A DNA stretch of 64,000 bases, taken from NCBI GenBank assembly GCA_964518955.1, contig CAZFHS010000026.1:1-64000 (forward strand), read 5' to 3'. The stretch comes from JBDGYW01 sp964518955. Lineage in GTDB: Bacteria; Gemmatimonadota; Gemmatimonadetes; Gemmatimonadales; GWC2-71-9. Under the pieces are notes generated by a model. The model saw only the letters and a list, made by a program, of their open reading frames with translations. It was not told the DNA's origin and searched no databases. A program made the translations under genes and the position numbers. Below are positions 26,051-33,897 of this stretch, piece after piece (within the stretch, counting starts at the first letter, position 1; each line of letters starts with the position of its first letter).

Positions 26051-26841
26051 GCAACCCGCTATTCCAGCCGCGGCGACCTCGCCAGCAGTCGCTCCGACAG
26101 GAGTACGCCGAGTTTCTCGAGCAACGCATAGAGGAATACAAGGAGCAGCTGTCGCGGGAAGACCTGCTTTCGGTGGCTGATGAAGCCGTCCGTGAGCTGG
26201 AGGTTGCATCCGAAGAACAGCTAGTGCTGACGGAAGTGCTGGTGCTCGAACACGTAGACCGTTTGATCATGCAGCGCCTGAACCTGCCGACATTCCGCAA
26301 GTGGCGACACCGTCACGTCAAACTGCGTCAGTCGCAACGAGACCCGATGTACTGGGGTTTGAAATCAGACAATCCCGTAACAAACTTTGCGGCCCAGTTG
26401 GACGAAACTGACGCGGCTCTCGTCTTGGGTGAGGCTGCAATACCTGCCGCCTTGCTTCTTGCTGCTTTCGACTGGCAGGTGCTCTTCATCGATTCAACTC
26501 TTCCTTCGGTCGAGCAGGTCGAATCACGAGCAGCGACTGAGGAACTCGGGTCCCGCGTGCAGGCTCTCGTGGTGCAGTTGGGTCAGTGGTTTCCTGAAGC
26601 GGCGCCTTCACTGGTCGTCCTCGATCCGAAAGCTCTCAACGATCTCGACGCACCGGACCGCGTCAGGCTGCTCGACGCATTGAAACAGATGACGATCAAC
26701 GGCGGCATCCACTGTTTTCTACCCACTCGAGCTTCCGACGGTACGCTTGCTCCAGTCGTTGTCCGGGCCCACTATGGCGAATGGAACACGCACCATCGCG
26801 CAGCAGAATCTTCAGGTTGGTTTCTAGCATCTAAACCTTGA
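26044..26841 (+). CDS. Hypothetical protein with degenerate methyltransferase-like fold
   Basis: The 265-residue protein starts within the CDF gene (7-base overlap). Residues 1-110 are charged and helical (EYAEFLEQRIEEYKEQLSRE, WRHRHVKLRQSQRDPMYWG). Residues about 115-240 alternate strands and helices in an order like class I SAM-dependent methyltransferases: AALVLGEAAIPAALLLA, VLFIDSTLPSVEQVE with an acidic residue after strand 2, LVVLDPKALNDLD, and MTINGGIHCFLP like a late strand. The glycine-rich SAM loop is not conserved, so catalysis is doubtful. No family name can be given; the fold assignment is inference. Confidence 0.5.
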   Translation: MLSNPLFQPRRPRQQSLRQEYAEFLEQRIEEYKEQLSREDLLSVADEAVRELEVASEEQLVLTEVLVLEHVDRLIMQRLNLPTFRKWRHRHVKLRQSQRDPMYWGLKSDNPVTNFAAQLDETDAALVLGEAAIPAALLLAAFDWQVLFIDSTLPSVEQVESRAATEELGSRVQALVVQLGQWFPEAAPSLVVLDPKALNDLDAPDRVRLLDALKQMTINGGIHCFLPTRASDGTLAPVVVRAHYGEWNTHHRAAESSGWFLASKP

Positions 26842-26883
26842 AAGACCATTCAGCCTAGCTGCCGAACAGCTGCGGGGGGGGAA

Positions 26884-26921
26884 ACGTTGCGGGGCCGGCA
26901 GCGTGCCGGCCCCCGTAACGT
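26884..26921. terminator. Very stable hairpin between converging genes
   Basis: A 17-bp stem (left arm 26884-26900, right arm 26904-26921) with one bulged C, one G-T pair and a 3-base loop lies between the hypothetical gene ending at 26841 and the lysine-rich gene ending at 26958. No proper T-run follows on either strand (TTT then C8 on minus), so it is at best an atypical bidirectional terminator or an RNA-stabilising hairpin. Sequences AAACGTTG (26882) and CAACGTTT (26923) offer an alternative outer pairing. Confidence 0.5.
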
Positions 26922-26957
26922 ACAACGTTTGATACCCTAGCTAACGGTATCGTAGAA

Positions 26958-27197
26958 CTACTTCTTCTTTTTCTTTGCGGCCTTTTTCTTCACAGGCTTC
27001 TTTTTCTTGACGGCCTTCTTCTTGGCCTTTTTCTTCACAGCCTTTTTCTTCGCTGGCTTCTTCTTCTTCACGACCTTCTTTTTCTTGACGGCCTTCTTCT
27101 TCACTGGCTTCTTCTTCTTGACGGCCTTTTTCTTGGCCTTTTTCTTGACGGCCTTTTTCTTGACGGCCTTCTTCTTGGCCTTCTTCTTGACTGCCAT
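26958..27197 (-). CDS. Lysine-rich histone H1-like DNA-binding protein
   Basis: The 79-residue protein is made almost only of Lys, Ala, Val and Pro in degenerate AVKKKA, KKKPVKKK and AKKKAV repeats. It has no other domain. A good ribosome site (AGGAGGA, 7 bases before ATG 27197) supports expression. Such proteins resemble the C-terminal tails of eukaryotic H1, chlamydial Hc1 and bacterial AlgP-like tails. They are thought to bind and compact nucleic acid by charge. The repeats are likely prone to length change by slippage. A frame on the opposite strand encoding Phe/Thr/Ala repeats is a shadow. Confidence 0.8.
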   Translation of the reverse strand: MAVKKKAKKKAVKKKAVKKKAKKKAVKKKKPVKKKAVKKKKVVKKKKPAKKKAVKKKAKKKAVKKKKPVKKKAAKKKKK

Positions 27198-27376
27198 GCT
27201 GTTCCTCCTCTTGTTTCGCCACCGACCATCACCGGCAGCGTGGACGATTGAGCGGCCGGTTCAGCCGCCCTGTGCTACTTCTCTCCGCTGCTCTCGCCCT
27301 CCCCTACGACGCCGTGCAACCGTACCGCTTCGCTGTGAACATCGCGCGCAGGGTTCAGGTGAAAGGCCCGCATATT

Positions 27377-28948
27377 CTAGGCGTTGACCACCGTGCACTG
27401 TCGAAAGCGTGCAGGCGGGCAGCCGTGACTGACTGCATGCGTTTGTTCTGGTTGCCCCTTCACGACACCGTCGATCCCTCCGAGCACGTAGCTTTCGGGA
27501 CCGCCGATCATGTCCAATGAGTTCCAGAAATCGAGTGTCGAGCTGCGATAAGCGACGTCTCTCAACTGCCCGACTATCCTCCCGTTCTCGATCTTGTGGT
27601 AGGATTCACCGCCAAACTGGAGAGTGCTGCTCTCCCGATCGATCGTGTTGGCTCCCTTCCCCTTCACATAGATGCCGTTGTCGGTGGCGGCAATCAGGTC
27701 GCTGACGTCGTAGGCGTTTTCACCAGGCAGAAGCGACACATTGGGCATTCTCTGGAGCTGCATATGGTCCCACGACTCTGCAACAGCACAGCCGTGTGAA
27801 CGTGTCGTTCCAGTGAGCTCTGCAATCAGTGCTGCGTTCTCTCGCGTCGTTTGATAGTCTTTGAAGACACCATCTTGGATAATCGGCCAGCTGTCCTGCG
27901 GCACACCCTCGTCATCCCAACCGACAGTCGCGAGACCGCCCCGCTGAGTGCGATCGCATAGCACGTTCATGAACTCGGGACCGAATTGCAGTTGTCCGAT
28001 TACGTCTCTAGGATTGCCTAGGAAAGAAGAACCAAGTGCGCGAGAAAGATCGGTAGCGCGCCCGATTGATTCATGAATGACGTATTGGAGGTTCGTCGGA
28101 TCGAGTACGAGGTCATATTCGCCCGGTTCCACCGGCGTCGCCCTCATGCCTCGAACTGCCTCGATTGCCAACTCCCGTGCTCGCTCGGGCAAGTTAGCTG
28201 ACAATACATGTTCGTAACCCAACGCCGCGGGCGCGACATCACCAGTGGAACGCGAAATTGCTTCTCCAGAACCACTCGATATGGTCGTTACCGAAAGCGA
28301 CGGCCAGGTCCGGTAGGTCGTTTGCGATACGATGCTACCGTCGGTGGACGCGAAAGTTTTCTCTTCGCGCAAGAACGAGAGGAAAGAAAGCGCAGATTGA
28401 ATGGAAGGAACTCTCACCGCAACATTGTTGGCGTTCTGAAGTAGCTCGATCTTCTCATCCACGGGAACGTCAAACGGGTCTCTACGAATTGGACTTCGCC
28501 ACGAACCGTTTGGATATGCGTCTACCGGCGCGAGCTCAACAGGCACGGCTGTTCGACTGTTGTTGTTCCTCGCGCGTTGAACTGCTTGTTCCGCTGCGAG
28601 TCTGCCGTTCCTTCTAGTCACGTCTGCGATCGAAGCAAACCCCCAGGTGCCTTCAACCAACGCTCGCACACCTATGCCTAGAGTTTCCGCGTCGGTCGAT
28701 GCATCGACTTCACCGTTGCTCACCGCTATGTACTGCTTGCGGCGATTGACGATGCGAACGTCCGCGTACGTTGCGCTTGCGGCTCGCGCTGCATCCAGTG
28801 CCAAGATGCATACGTCTTTGAAGAACGCGTCTGCCCGCTGCGGAACTGTCGATGGTTGAGGAGCCAAGAATACGCCGCGCTGAGGAACTGCAAGCGCGGC
28901 AGCTGCAATTGAAGCTTGCTTGAAAAATTCGCGTCGTGTGTTTGTCAT
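27377..28948 (-). CDS. Tat-exported TldD/PmbA-family protein with altered metal motif
   Basis: The 523-residue TldD-fold protein starts at ATG 28948 (GGAG upstream) with a Tat signal (NTRREFFKQASIAAAALAVP). TldD/PmbA proteases act on unfolded peptides and normally bind zinc through HExxxH plus a distant cysteine. Here the site reads VIHESIGRATDLSRALGSSF: the second histidine is replaced by arginine (codon CGC). The later SHGCAVAESWDHMQLQRMPN segment is present. The last 30 residues (GVVKGQPEQTHAVSHGCPPA onward) are cysteine- and basic-rich. Either the metal site is altered or the protein has lost protease activity. The neighbour divergent across 280 bp is the SDR gene. Confidence 0.8.
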   Translation of the reverse strand: MTNTRREFFKQASIAAAALAVPQRGVFLAPQPSTVPQRADAFFKDVCILALDAARAASATYADVRIVNRRKQYIAVSNGEVDASTDAETLGIGVRALVEGTWGFASIADVTRRNGRLAAEQAVQRARNNNSRTAVPVELAPVDAYPNGSWRSPIRRDPFDVPVDEKIELLQNANNVAVRVPSIQSALSFLSFLREEKTFASTDGSIVSQTTYRTWPSLSVTTISSGSGEAISRSTGDVAPAALGYEHVLSANLPERARELAIEAVRGMRATPVEPGEYDLVLDPTNLQYVIHESIGRATDLSRALGSSFLGNPRDVIGQLQFGPEFMNVLCDRTQRGGLATVGWDDEGVPQDSWPIIQDGVFKDYQTTRENAALIAELTGTTRSHGCAVAESWDHMQLQRMPNVSLLPGENAYDVSDLIAATDNGIYVKGKGANTIDRESSTLQFGGESYHKIENGRIVGQLRDVAYRSSTLDFWNSLDMIGGPESYVLGGIDGVVKGQPEQTHAVSHGCPPARFRQCTVVNA

Positions 28949-29228
28949 TGATTGCGCTCCAAGTAAAGCGCATCACGTTGCGAATATTGCAGATACGATT
29001 GAAACACGCAATACTGTTTTTTCACTTTGTGTTACCTCTTGTTTCTCTGCCGACGAGTGAGAAGCATCGTTCGGTTATACAACCTCTCACTCGCGCAAGG
29101 TCCCAACCGTCGATTCTTTTTCTGATACGCTCTATCATTCGAAGATCGTTTCGACTCTAAAAGACATTTCACGATCTGTTAGTGTTTGAGTCATCAGTCG
29201 TGTTACAGCGAGGTAAGGAGAGAACTCG

Positions 29229-30020
29229 ATGAACCTCGGAATCGAAAACAAGGTCGCGTTAGTATGTGGTTCGACGAGCGGCCTTGGGTTGGCAATCGCC
29301 ACAGCACTTGCGGAAGAAGAGTGTAGAGTGGTGTTGAATGGAAGAGATGATGAGCGACTCGCTCGAGCGGTTGAACGCGTCGCTGCAACAACAAAATCTG
29401 ACGTCAAAGGTTATGCCGCAGATGTGAGTGTTTCAGAAGAGGCGGTCGCACTGGTCGAGCGAACAGTTAACGAATTCGGCACGATCGACATTCTCTTGTG
29501 CAATGCTGGCGGGCCGCCAGCTACCGGGTTCACCGACACCGGTGGCGAAAGCTGGCAAGCGGCTCTCGAGTTGAACCTGTTGTCAACGATCTCACTCTGT
29601 CGCGCTGCGGTGCCTCACATGGTAAAGAACAACTGGGGGCGCATTGTTTGTCTGACGAGCGTCGCAGCAAAAGAACCACTACCGGGATTGATACTCAGCA
29701 CGACGGCACGCGCAGGAGTATTGGGATTCGCGAAGTCGCTTGCAGACGAACTGGCAACATCAAACGTAACCGTGAACGTGGTTTGCCCGGGGTATATGCA
29801 GACCGAACGCGTTGACGATCTGGTACGAGAACGATCGGAACGTGAAGATCGCGACGCCGATGAAATTCTCAGTGAGCTCGTTGCTCGCATTCCCATGCGA
29901 CGCATGGGTAAGCCGGAGGAACTCGCGCACGCGGTTGTATTCCTCTCGTCCGAGCAGGCAGGGTACATTACCGGGGTAGCTCTGCAGGTGGACGGTGGGT
30001 ACATCAGGAGCATTCTCTAG
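29229..30020 (+). CDS. Atypical short-chain dehydrogenase/reductase
   Basis: The 263-residue Rossmann protein starts at an ATG with TAAGGAGAG upstream. Cofactor motif GSTSGLGLA (residues 14-22), NGRDDERL after strand 2, and LLCNAGG are normal. The active site is not: after the strand ending CLTSVAAKEPLPG comes LILSTTARAGVLGFAKSLAD, where the YxxxK catalytic pair should be. The tyrosine is replaced by Ser/Thr and the lysine by Arg. A subgroup of bacterial SDRs shares this SNxxR-type change, so it is not simply a decayed gene. It lies 25 bases before tdh and is probably co-transcribed. Activity and substrate are unknown. Confidence 0.8.
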   Translation: MNLGIENKVALVCGSTSGLGLAIATALAEEECRVVLNGRDDERLARAVERVAATTKSDVKGYAADVSVSEEAVALVERTVNEFGTIDILLCNAGGPPATGFTDTGGESWQAALELNLLSTISLCRAAVPHMVKNNWGRIVCLTSVAAKEPLPGLILSTTARAGVLGFAKSLADELATSNVTVNVVCPGYMQTERVDDLVRERSEREDRDADEILSELVARIPMRRMGKPEELAHAVVFLSSEQAGYITGVALQVDGGYIRSIL

Positions 30021-30045
30021 AACTTCGAAAGAACGACGGATATCA

Positions 30046-31083
30046 ATGCGAGCGATCATCAAAGCGAGTGCAGAGCCGGGGCTAACGGTAACAGACGTTC
30101 CGGAACCAACGTGTGGTCCGAACGACGTACTCATACGTGTTCATCACGCAGGAGTATGCGGCACCGACGTTCATATAGACGAGTGGGACGATTGGGCTCA
30201 GGGAAGAATTCGTCCGCCGGTTGTCGTGGGTCACGAGTTTGCCGGAGAGATCGTCGAGTTGGGCGCAAATGTCGGAGACCAGTTGAACATTGGACAGCTC
30301 GTTACAGCCGAAGGCCACATCGTGTGCGGGCACTGCCGGAGCTGTAGGACCGGTAACGGACACATTTGCACCAACACCAGCATCATAGGTGTCGACCGCA
30401 ATGGCGCATTCGCTGAGTACCTCGCGATGCCGGCGCTCAACGTCATGCCTCTCGGAAAGATCCCAACGACCGTCGGCTCGATTATGGATGCGATCGGGAA
30501 TGCGTTTCACACGGTTCTCACTGCTGACATTCCCGGCAACACGGTACTCGTCGCCGGTTGCGGACCGATAGGTTGCTTCGCCGCTGGCGTAGCTCAATCG
30601 GCGGGCGCAACAAAGGTCATCGCAACCGATGTTAACCAATTCCGACTCGACCTCGCAGGGAAGATGGGTGCAGACGTGCTCATCAACCCTGAGCTGGAAG
30701 ACGTGGTAGAGAGGGTAAGGGAAGAAACTGGTGGTGAGGGAGCGGACGTGGTGTGCGAAATGTCAGGCCACCCAATGGCATTGGCACAAGCGTTTCAAGC
30801 AGCTCGAATGGGCGGGCAGGTACAGCTGCTCGGCATACCGGCGGAGCCAGTAACGATAAACTTCTCGAGAGACATAATCTTCAAGGGTCTCACAATTTAT
30901 GGCGTCATCGGGCGGCGCATGTACGACACATGGCTTCAGATGCAGACCTTCCTCTCGTCAGGAATTTTCGATCCGATGCCCGCAGTGACCCACACATATC
31001 CACTCGAGGACATTCAAAAAGCGCTCGACGTCATCCATTCGGGTAACGCCGGCAAGGTGATTCTAGAGATCGGGAGCAACTAA
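30046..31083 (+). CDS. tdh: L-threonine 3-dehydrogenase
   Basis: The zinc medium-chain dehydrogenase has 345 residues from ATG 30046 (GACGGA upstream), chosen over an in-frame start inside the preceding gene. The catalytic zinc site is AGVCGTDVHIDEWD and GHEFAGE (about residue 64). The structural zinc uses CGHCRSCRTGNGHIC (about 92-106). The NAD-binding motif GCGPIGCFAAGVAQ lies near 175. It oxidises L-threonine to 2-amino-3-ketobutyrate. The next gene encodes the enzyme that consumes this product, so assignment as Tdh rather than a general sorbitol-type dehydrogenase is well supported by context. Confidence 0.93.
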   Translation: MRAIIKASAEPGLTVTDVPEPTCGPNDVLIRVHHAGVCGTDVHIDEWDDWAQGRIRPPVVVGHEFAGEIVELGANVGDQLNIGQLVTAEGHIVCGHCRSCRTGNGHICTNTSIIGVDRNGAFAEYLAMPALNVMPLGKIPTTVGSIMDAIGNAFHTVLTADIPGNTVLVAGCGPIGCFAAGVAQSAGATKVIATDVNQFRLDLAGKMGADVLINPELEDVVERVREETGGEGADVVCEMSGHPMALAQAFQAARMGGQVQLLGIPAEPVTINFSRDIIFKGLTIYGVIGRRMYDTWLQMQTFLSSGIFDPMPAVTHTYPLEDIQKALDVIHSGNAGKVILEIGSN

Positions 31084-32283
31084 ATGAGAGCTTCGGTGGA
31101 GCAGCGCCTCAACGACGAGTTGAACCAGTTCAAGAAGGATGGCGTTTACAAGACATTGAACTACCTGGACTCTCCGCAGGCTCCTCGTGTGTTGATGGAA
31201 GGTCGCGGAGAGATCATCATCCTCTCGAGCAACAACTATTTGGGGTTGTCTAACGAACCGGTGGTGGTTTCGGCCGGGAAGGAAGCGTTGGATCGATTTG
31301 GAGGGGGAACCGCGAGCGTTCGTTTCATATGCGGGACGTTCACCGTCCATCGTGATCTCGAGAAAAGCCTGGCGGATTTCGTTGGGACAGAAGATTCCAT
31401 GAGCTACGTGTCTTGCTGGAATGCCAACGAAGGACTCTGTGCAACGCTGCTGGGCCCTGAAGACATCGTTATCTCGGATGAGCTCAACCATGCGTCGATA
31501 ATCGACGCGATCCGTCTCGCCAAATCGATCACTAAGTGTCGTTCTGCAGTTTACGCCCACTCCGATATGACCGACCTCGAAGAGAAGCTCAAGGCATCGA
31601 CGGACGCACGCACGCGTGTGATCTTCACGGACGGTGTGTTCTCGATGGAAGGTGATATCGCCAAGCTGGCAGACATACTCGAACTAGCCGAACGCTACGA
31701 CGCGATTGTGACCGTGGACGATTCTCATGCGACCGGCGTTCTCGGCAAGACCGGGCGGGGTACCGCGGAGCACGTGGGCGTTTTGGGTGACATAGACATC
31801 ATCACATCAACTCTAGGCAAGGCTCTAGGCGGTGCGGCTGGTGGGTTCACAGCTTCGTCAGCTGCACTTTGTGACTACCTGACCCAGCGATCTCGCCCCC
31901 AGCTCTTTTCCAACGCCCTGCCTTGCACGGTTGCCGGGTCTGCGTTGGCCGCCGTGCGCCACCTCGAGGCCCATCCAGAGCTTGTGACGAGGCTGAACGA
32001 GAATGCAGCGTATTTCCGCGGACAACTGCTCGAACTTGGCTTCAGGCCCCTGGAGGGTGACACACCGATCGTGCCGGTGATCCTCGGCGAGACGGCACAA
32101 GCCATCGAGATGAGCAGACTGCTGCTCGACGAGGGCGTGTTCGTCACCGGATTTGGATACCCCGTCGTGCCCAAGGGCCAAGCCCGGGTTCGCTGCCAGC
32201 TCTCGGCGGCGCACACTCGTGAACATCTGGACGAGGCTCTTCGCGCTTTCAGGACAGTCGGCCTAAAGCTCGGACTCATTTGA
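31084..32283 (+). CDS. kbl: Glycine C-acetyltransferase (2-amino-3-ketobutyrate CoA ligase)
   Basis: The 399-residue PLP enzyme is of the alpha-oxoamine synthase family. N-terminal LSSNNYLGLSNEPVV and GGGTASVRFICGTFTVHRDL, the DELNHASIIDAIRLAK segment, DDSHATGVLGKTGRGTAEH, and the PLP lysine motif STLGKALGGAAGG are all present. It splits 2-amino-3-ketobutyrate with CoA into glycine and acetyl-CoA. The gene starts at the base after the tdh stop codon (TAA-ATG). Together the pair converts threonine to glycine. Nothing terminator-like is evident directly after it. Confidence 0.94.
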   Translation: MRASVEQRLNDELNQFKKDGVYKTLNYLDSPQAPRVLMEGRGEIIILSSNNYLGLSNEPVVVSAGKEALDRFGGGTASVRFICGTFTVHRDLEKSLADFVGTEDSMSYVSCWNANEGLCATLLGPEDIVISDELNHASIIDAIRLAKSITKCRSAVYAHSDMTDLEEKLKASTDARTRVIFTDGVFSMEGDIAKLADILELAERYDAIVTVDDSHATGVLGKTGRGTAEHVGVLGDIDIITSTLGKALGGAAGGFTASSAALCDYLTQRSRPQLFSNALPCTVAGSALAAVRHLEAHPELVTRLNENAAYFRGQLLELGFRPLEGDTPIVPVILGETAQAIEMSRLLLDEGVFVTGFGYPVVPKGQARVRCQLSAAHTREHLDEALRAFRTVGLKLGLI

Positions 32284-32559
32284 GCCGATCTAACTTACGT
32301 AGGCTGGCTGGTTCAAGTAGTTTCGCGGCTCGATGGCATAAATTGCTTGCTGTCAACATCCTAGCTCAGCCCGTCAGGCAAATTGGGGGTCGCGTTTTTT
32401 TCCGAAAAGTCCTATTTTCGGGATGCTCGCCCTACATCTGAGTGTCCGGATGCCGGGTTGGAGCTTGGGGCAGACTGCTGTCTCGTTGATTTCGGCGCCC
32501 GCGAGCGACCATTTGAAGGAGCGCTCTGGGGGCTTGGTGCCAATGAGGGAGGTTTACTG

Positions 32560-33213
32560 ATGCGGAGATTGTCGGGATTTCTAGTTGCCGTCGTTTTCTT
32601 GGGACTTTTCACCACACCGGCGGCCGCACAGGACGATGAGTGGCAAAACAAATGGTACTGGGGAGCTCAAGGTGGTATGTATTTCTTTTCGACTCCCACA
32701 GTTTCCAACGAGATGGCCTTTGAAGTGGGCGGGCACTGGCTCATCACAGCCGAGCGTATCGGACTTCATATGGGCCTTTCCCAAATCTTTTTTGGTGACA
32801 ACGCGACTTCGTCCATTCCGGACGGTACGGCAACCGGGCTGACCGTTGACTTCACCAAGGGCCGGCGACTCCAGGCCGAGATTTACGCTTTCCCCATGGA
32901 CGGCCCCCTGCAGGTCTACGCTGGAGGCGGTTTTCTCATCAATTACATCTCAGATGCGCTTCCCGCGGGGACTCTTGCGTCGCCGCAGGCTGAACAGGCA
33001 GCTCTGGAAGCAATTGATGAAGTGAACACCAAGGCTTTCTTCACGGTTACCGGCGGTGCGCAGTGGCGTTTTGGCCGTTGGGCCATGTTTGGCACATACC
33101 AGTTCACACCGTCGGGCAGGGATTTCCTAATCTCGAGCACGCAACATTCGCTAACCGGCGGCATTCGCTATGCCCTGGCAGCGTCAAATCAGGACGTGAC
33201 GACGAACAGATAG
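32560..33213 (+). CDS. Secreted outer-membrane beta-barrel-like protein
   Basis: The protein has 217 residues from ATG 32560, preceded by GAGGGAGGT; an in-frame start at 32383 would hide the signal peptide (MRRLSGFLVAVVFLGLFTTP, cleavage after AAAQ). The mature part has WYWGAQGGMYFFSTP, glycine-containing strands (LQVYAGGGFLINYIS, FTVTGGAQWRFGRWAMFGTY) and a C-terminal HSLTGGIRYALA strand, typical of small outer-membrane barrels. No family is recognised. It stands alone, with 276 bp of gene-free sequence before it and a terminator after it. Confidence 0.62.
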   Translation: MRRLSGFLVAVVFLGLFTTPAAAQDDEWQNKWYWGAQGGMYFFSTPTVSNEMAFEVGGHWLITAERIGLHMGLSQIFFGDNATSSIPDGTATGLTVDFTKGRRLQAEIYAFPMDGPLQVYAGGGFLINYISDALPAGTLASPQAEQAALEAIDEVNTKAFFTVTGGAQWRFGRWAMFGTYQFTPSGRDFLISSTQHSLTGGIRYALAASNQDVTTNR

Positions 33214-33234
33214 CAGAATCAATGTCAACACTAT

Positions 33235-33265
33235 GGGCGCGGTCTAGGCAGGCTGCGCCCCTTTT
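33235..33265 (+). terminator. Rho-independent terminator after the barrel gene
   Basis: An 11-bp stem with two G-T pairs (33235-33245 with 33250-33260, GGGCGC/GCGCCC core) and a 4-base loop is followed by CTTTT. It lies 21 bases after the stop of the gene ending at 33213. Confidence 0.75.
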
Positions 33266-33291
33266 CATTGGCGTTTTTCCGCAGCTATTCT

Positions 33292-33894
33292 TTATTTTTC
33301 GCGCCGCGACAGCCAATCGGATCCGCGCTCGAAGAATCTCAAAGGCCAGTCAGCAGCGTTTTTGATCCCGATTCGAGAGCTAGTCCCGATTGTCTCGTCC
33401 TCAACATGCTTCCCCTGGAGTATCCTGGCGGGTCCTTCCGTCAGGGAGCAATCGTTCAGACTGCGGTTAATCGCCAACGCCTGGCACAGGCGAGCGGGGC
33501 CTGAGCAAAGGAGTTTCAGTTTGTCCGTGCCTCGCCTGCCGGCCATTATTTCGACACCGTCCAGAGGTTCGAGGGCCCTCACGAGAACGGCCGCGGGGAA
33601 GTCGATGCGCTCCGTTACCGCATTGAAGCACCAATGCATGCCATATACGAAATAGACGTAGGAACGACCCGGAGGCCCGAACATCGCTTCGTTTCGAGCT
33701 GTACGCCGATTGCCAAAGCCGTGAGCGGCGGGATCATCCGGCCCAACGTACGCCTCTACCTCCGTGATTCTCCCTGAAGTCCTTCTTCCCCCGACGTCGG
33801 TCATCAAAACACACCCTAACAAAGCGCGCGCGACATCAACTGTGTCGCGCGCGTAGAACTCGGGCTTCAGTACCGGTCCTCCGGCATCACCCAT
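33292..33894 (-). CDS. 3-methyladenine DNA glycosylase, AAG/MPG family
   Basis: The 200-residue protein shows the AAG signature: ARALLGCVLMTD, ITEVEAYVGPDDPAAHGFGN with the catalytic glutamate (EVEAY), RNEAMFGPPGRSYVYFVYGM and HWCFNAVT lining the base pocket, then GPARLCQALAIN. It removes alkylated purines such as 3-methyladenine and hypoxanthine to start base excision repair. It starts three bases after the stop of the NYN-LOTUS gene, so it is the last gene of a ligase-NYN-glycosylase operon. The length matches bacterial family members. Confidence 0.93.
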   Translation of the reverse strand: MGDAGGPVLKPEFYARDTVDVARALLGCVLMTDVGGRRTSGRITEVEAYVGPDDPAAHGFGNRRTARNEAMFGPPGRSYVYFVYGMHWCFNAVTERIDFPAAVLVRALEPLDGVEIMAGRRGTDKLKLLCSGPARLCQALAINRSLNDCSLTEGPARILQGKHVEDETIGTSSRIGIKNAADWPLRFFERGSDWLSRREK

Positions 33895-33897
33895 CTG

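Noticed and set aside
27007..27387. Plus-strand frame of Phe/Thr/Ala repeats that looks like membrane segments
   Set aside because: It is the antisense of the lysine-rich repeat gene; Phe codons arise from reversed AAA/AAG.
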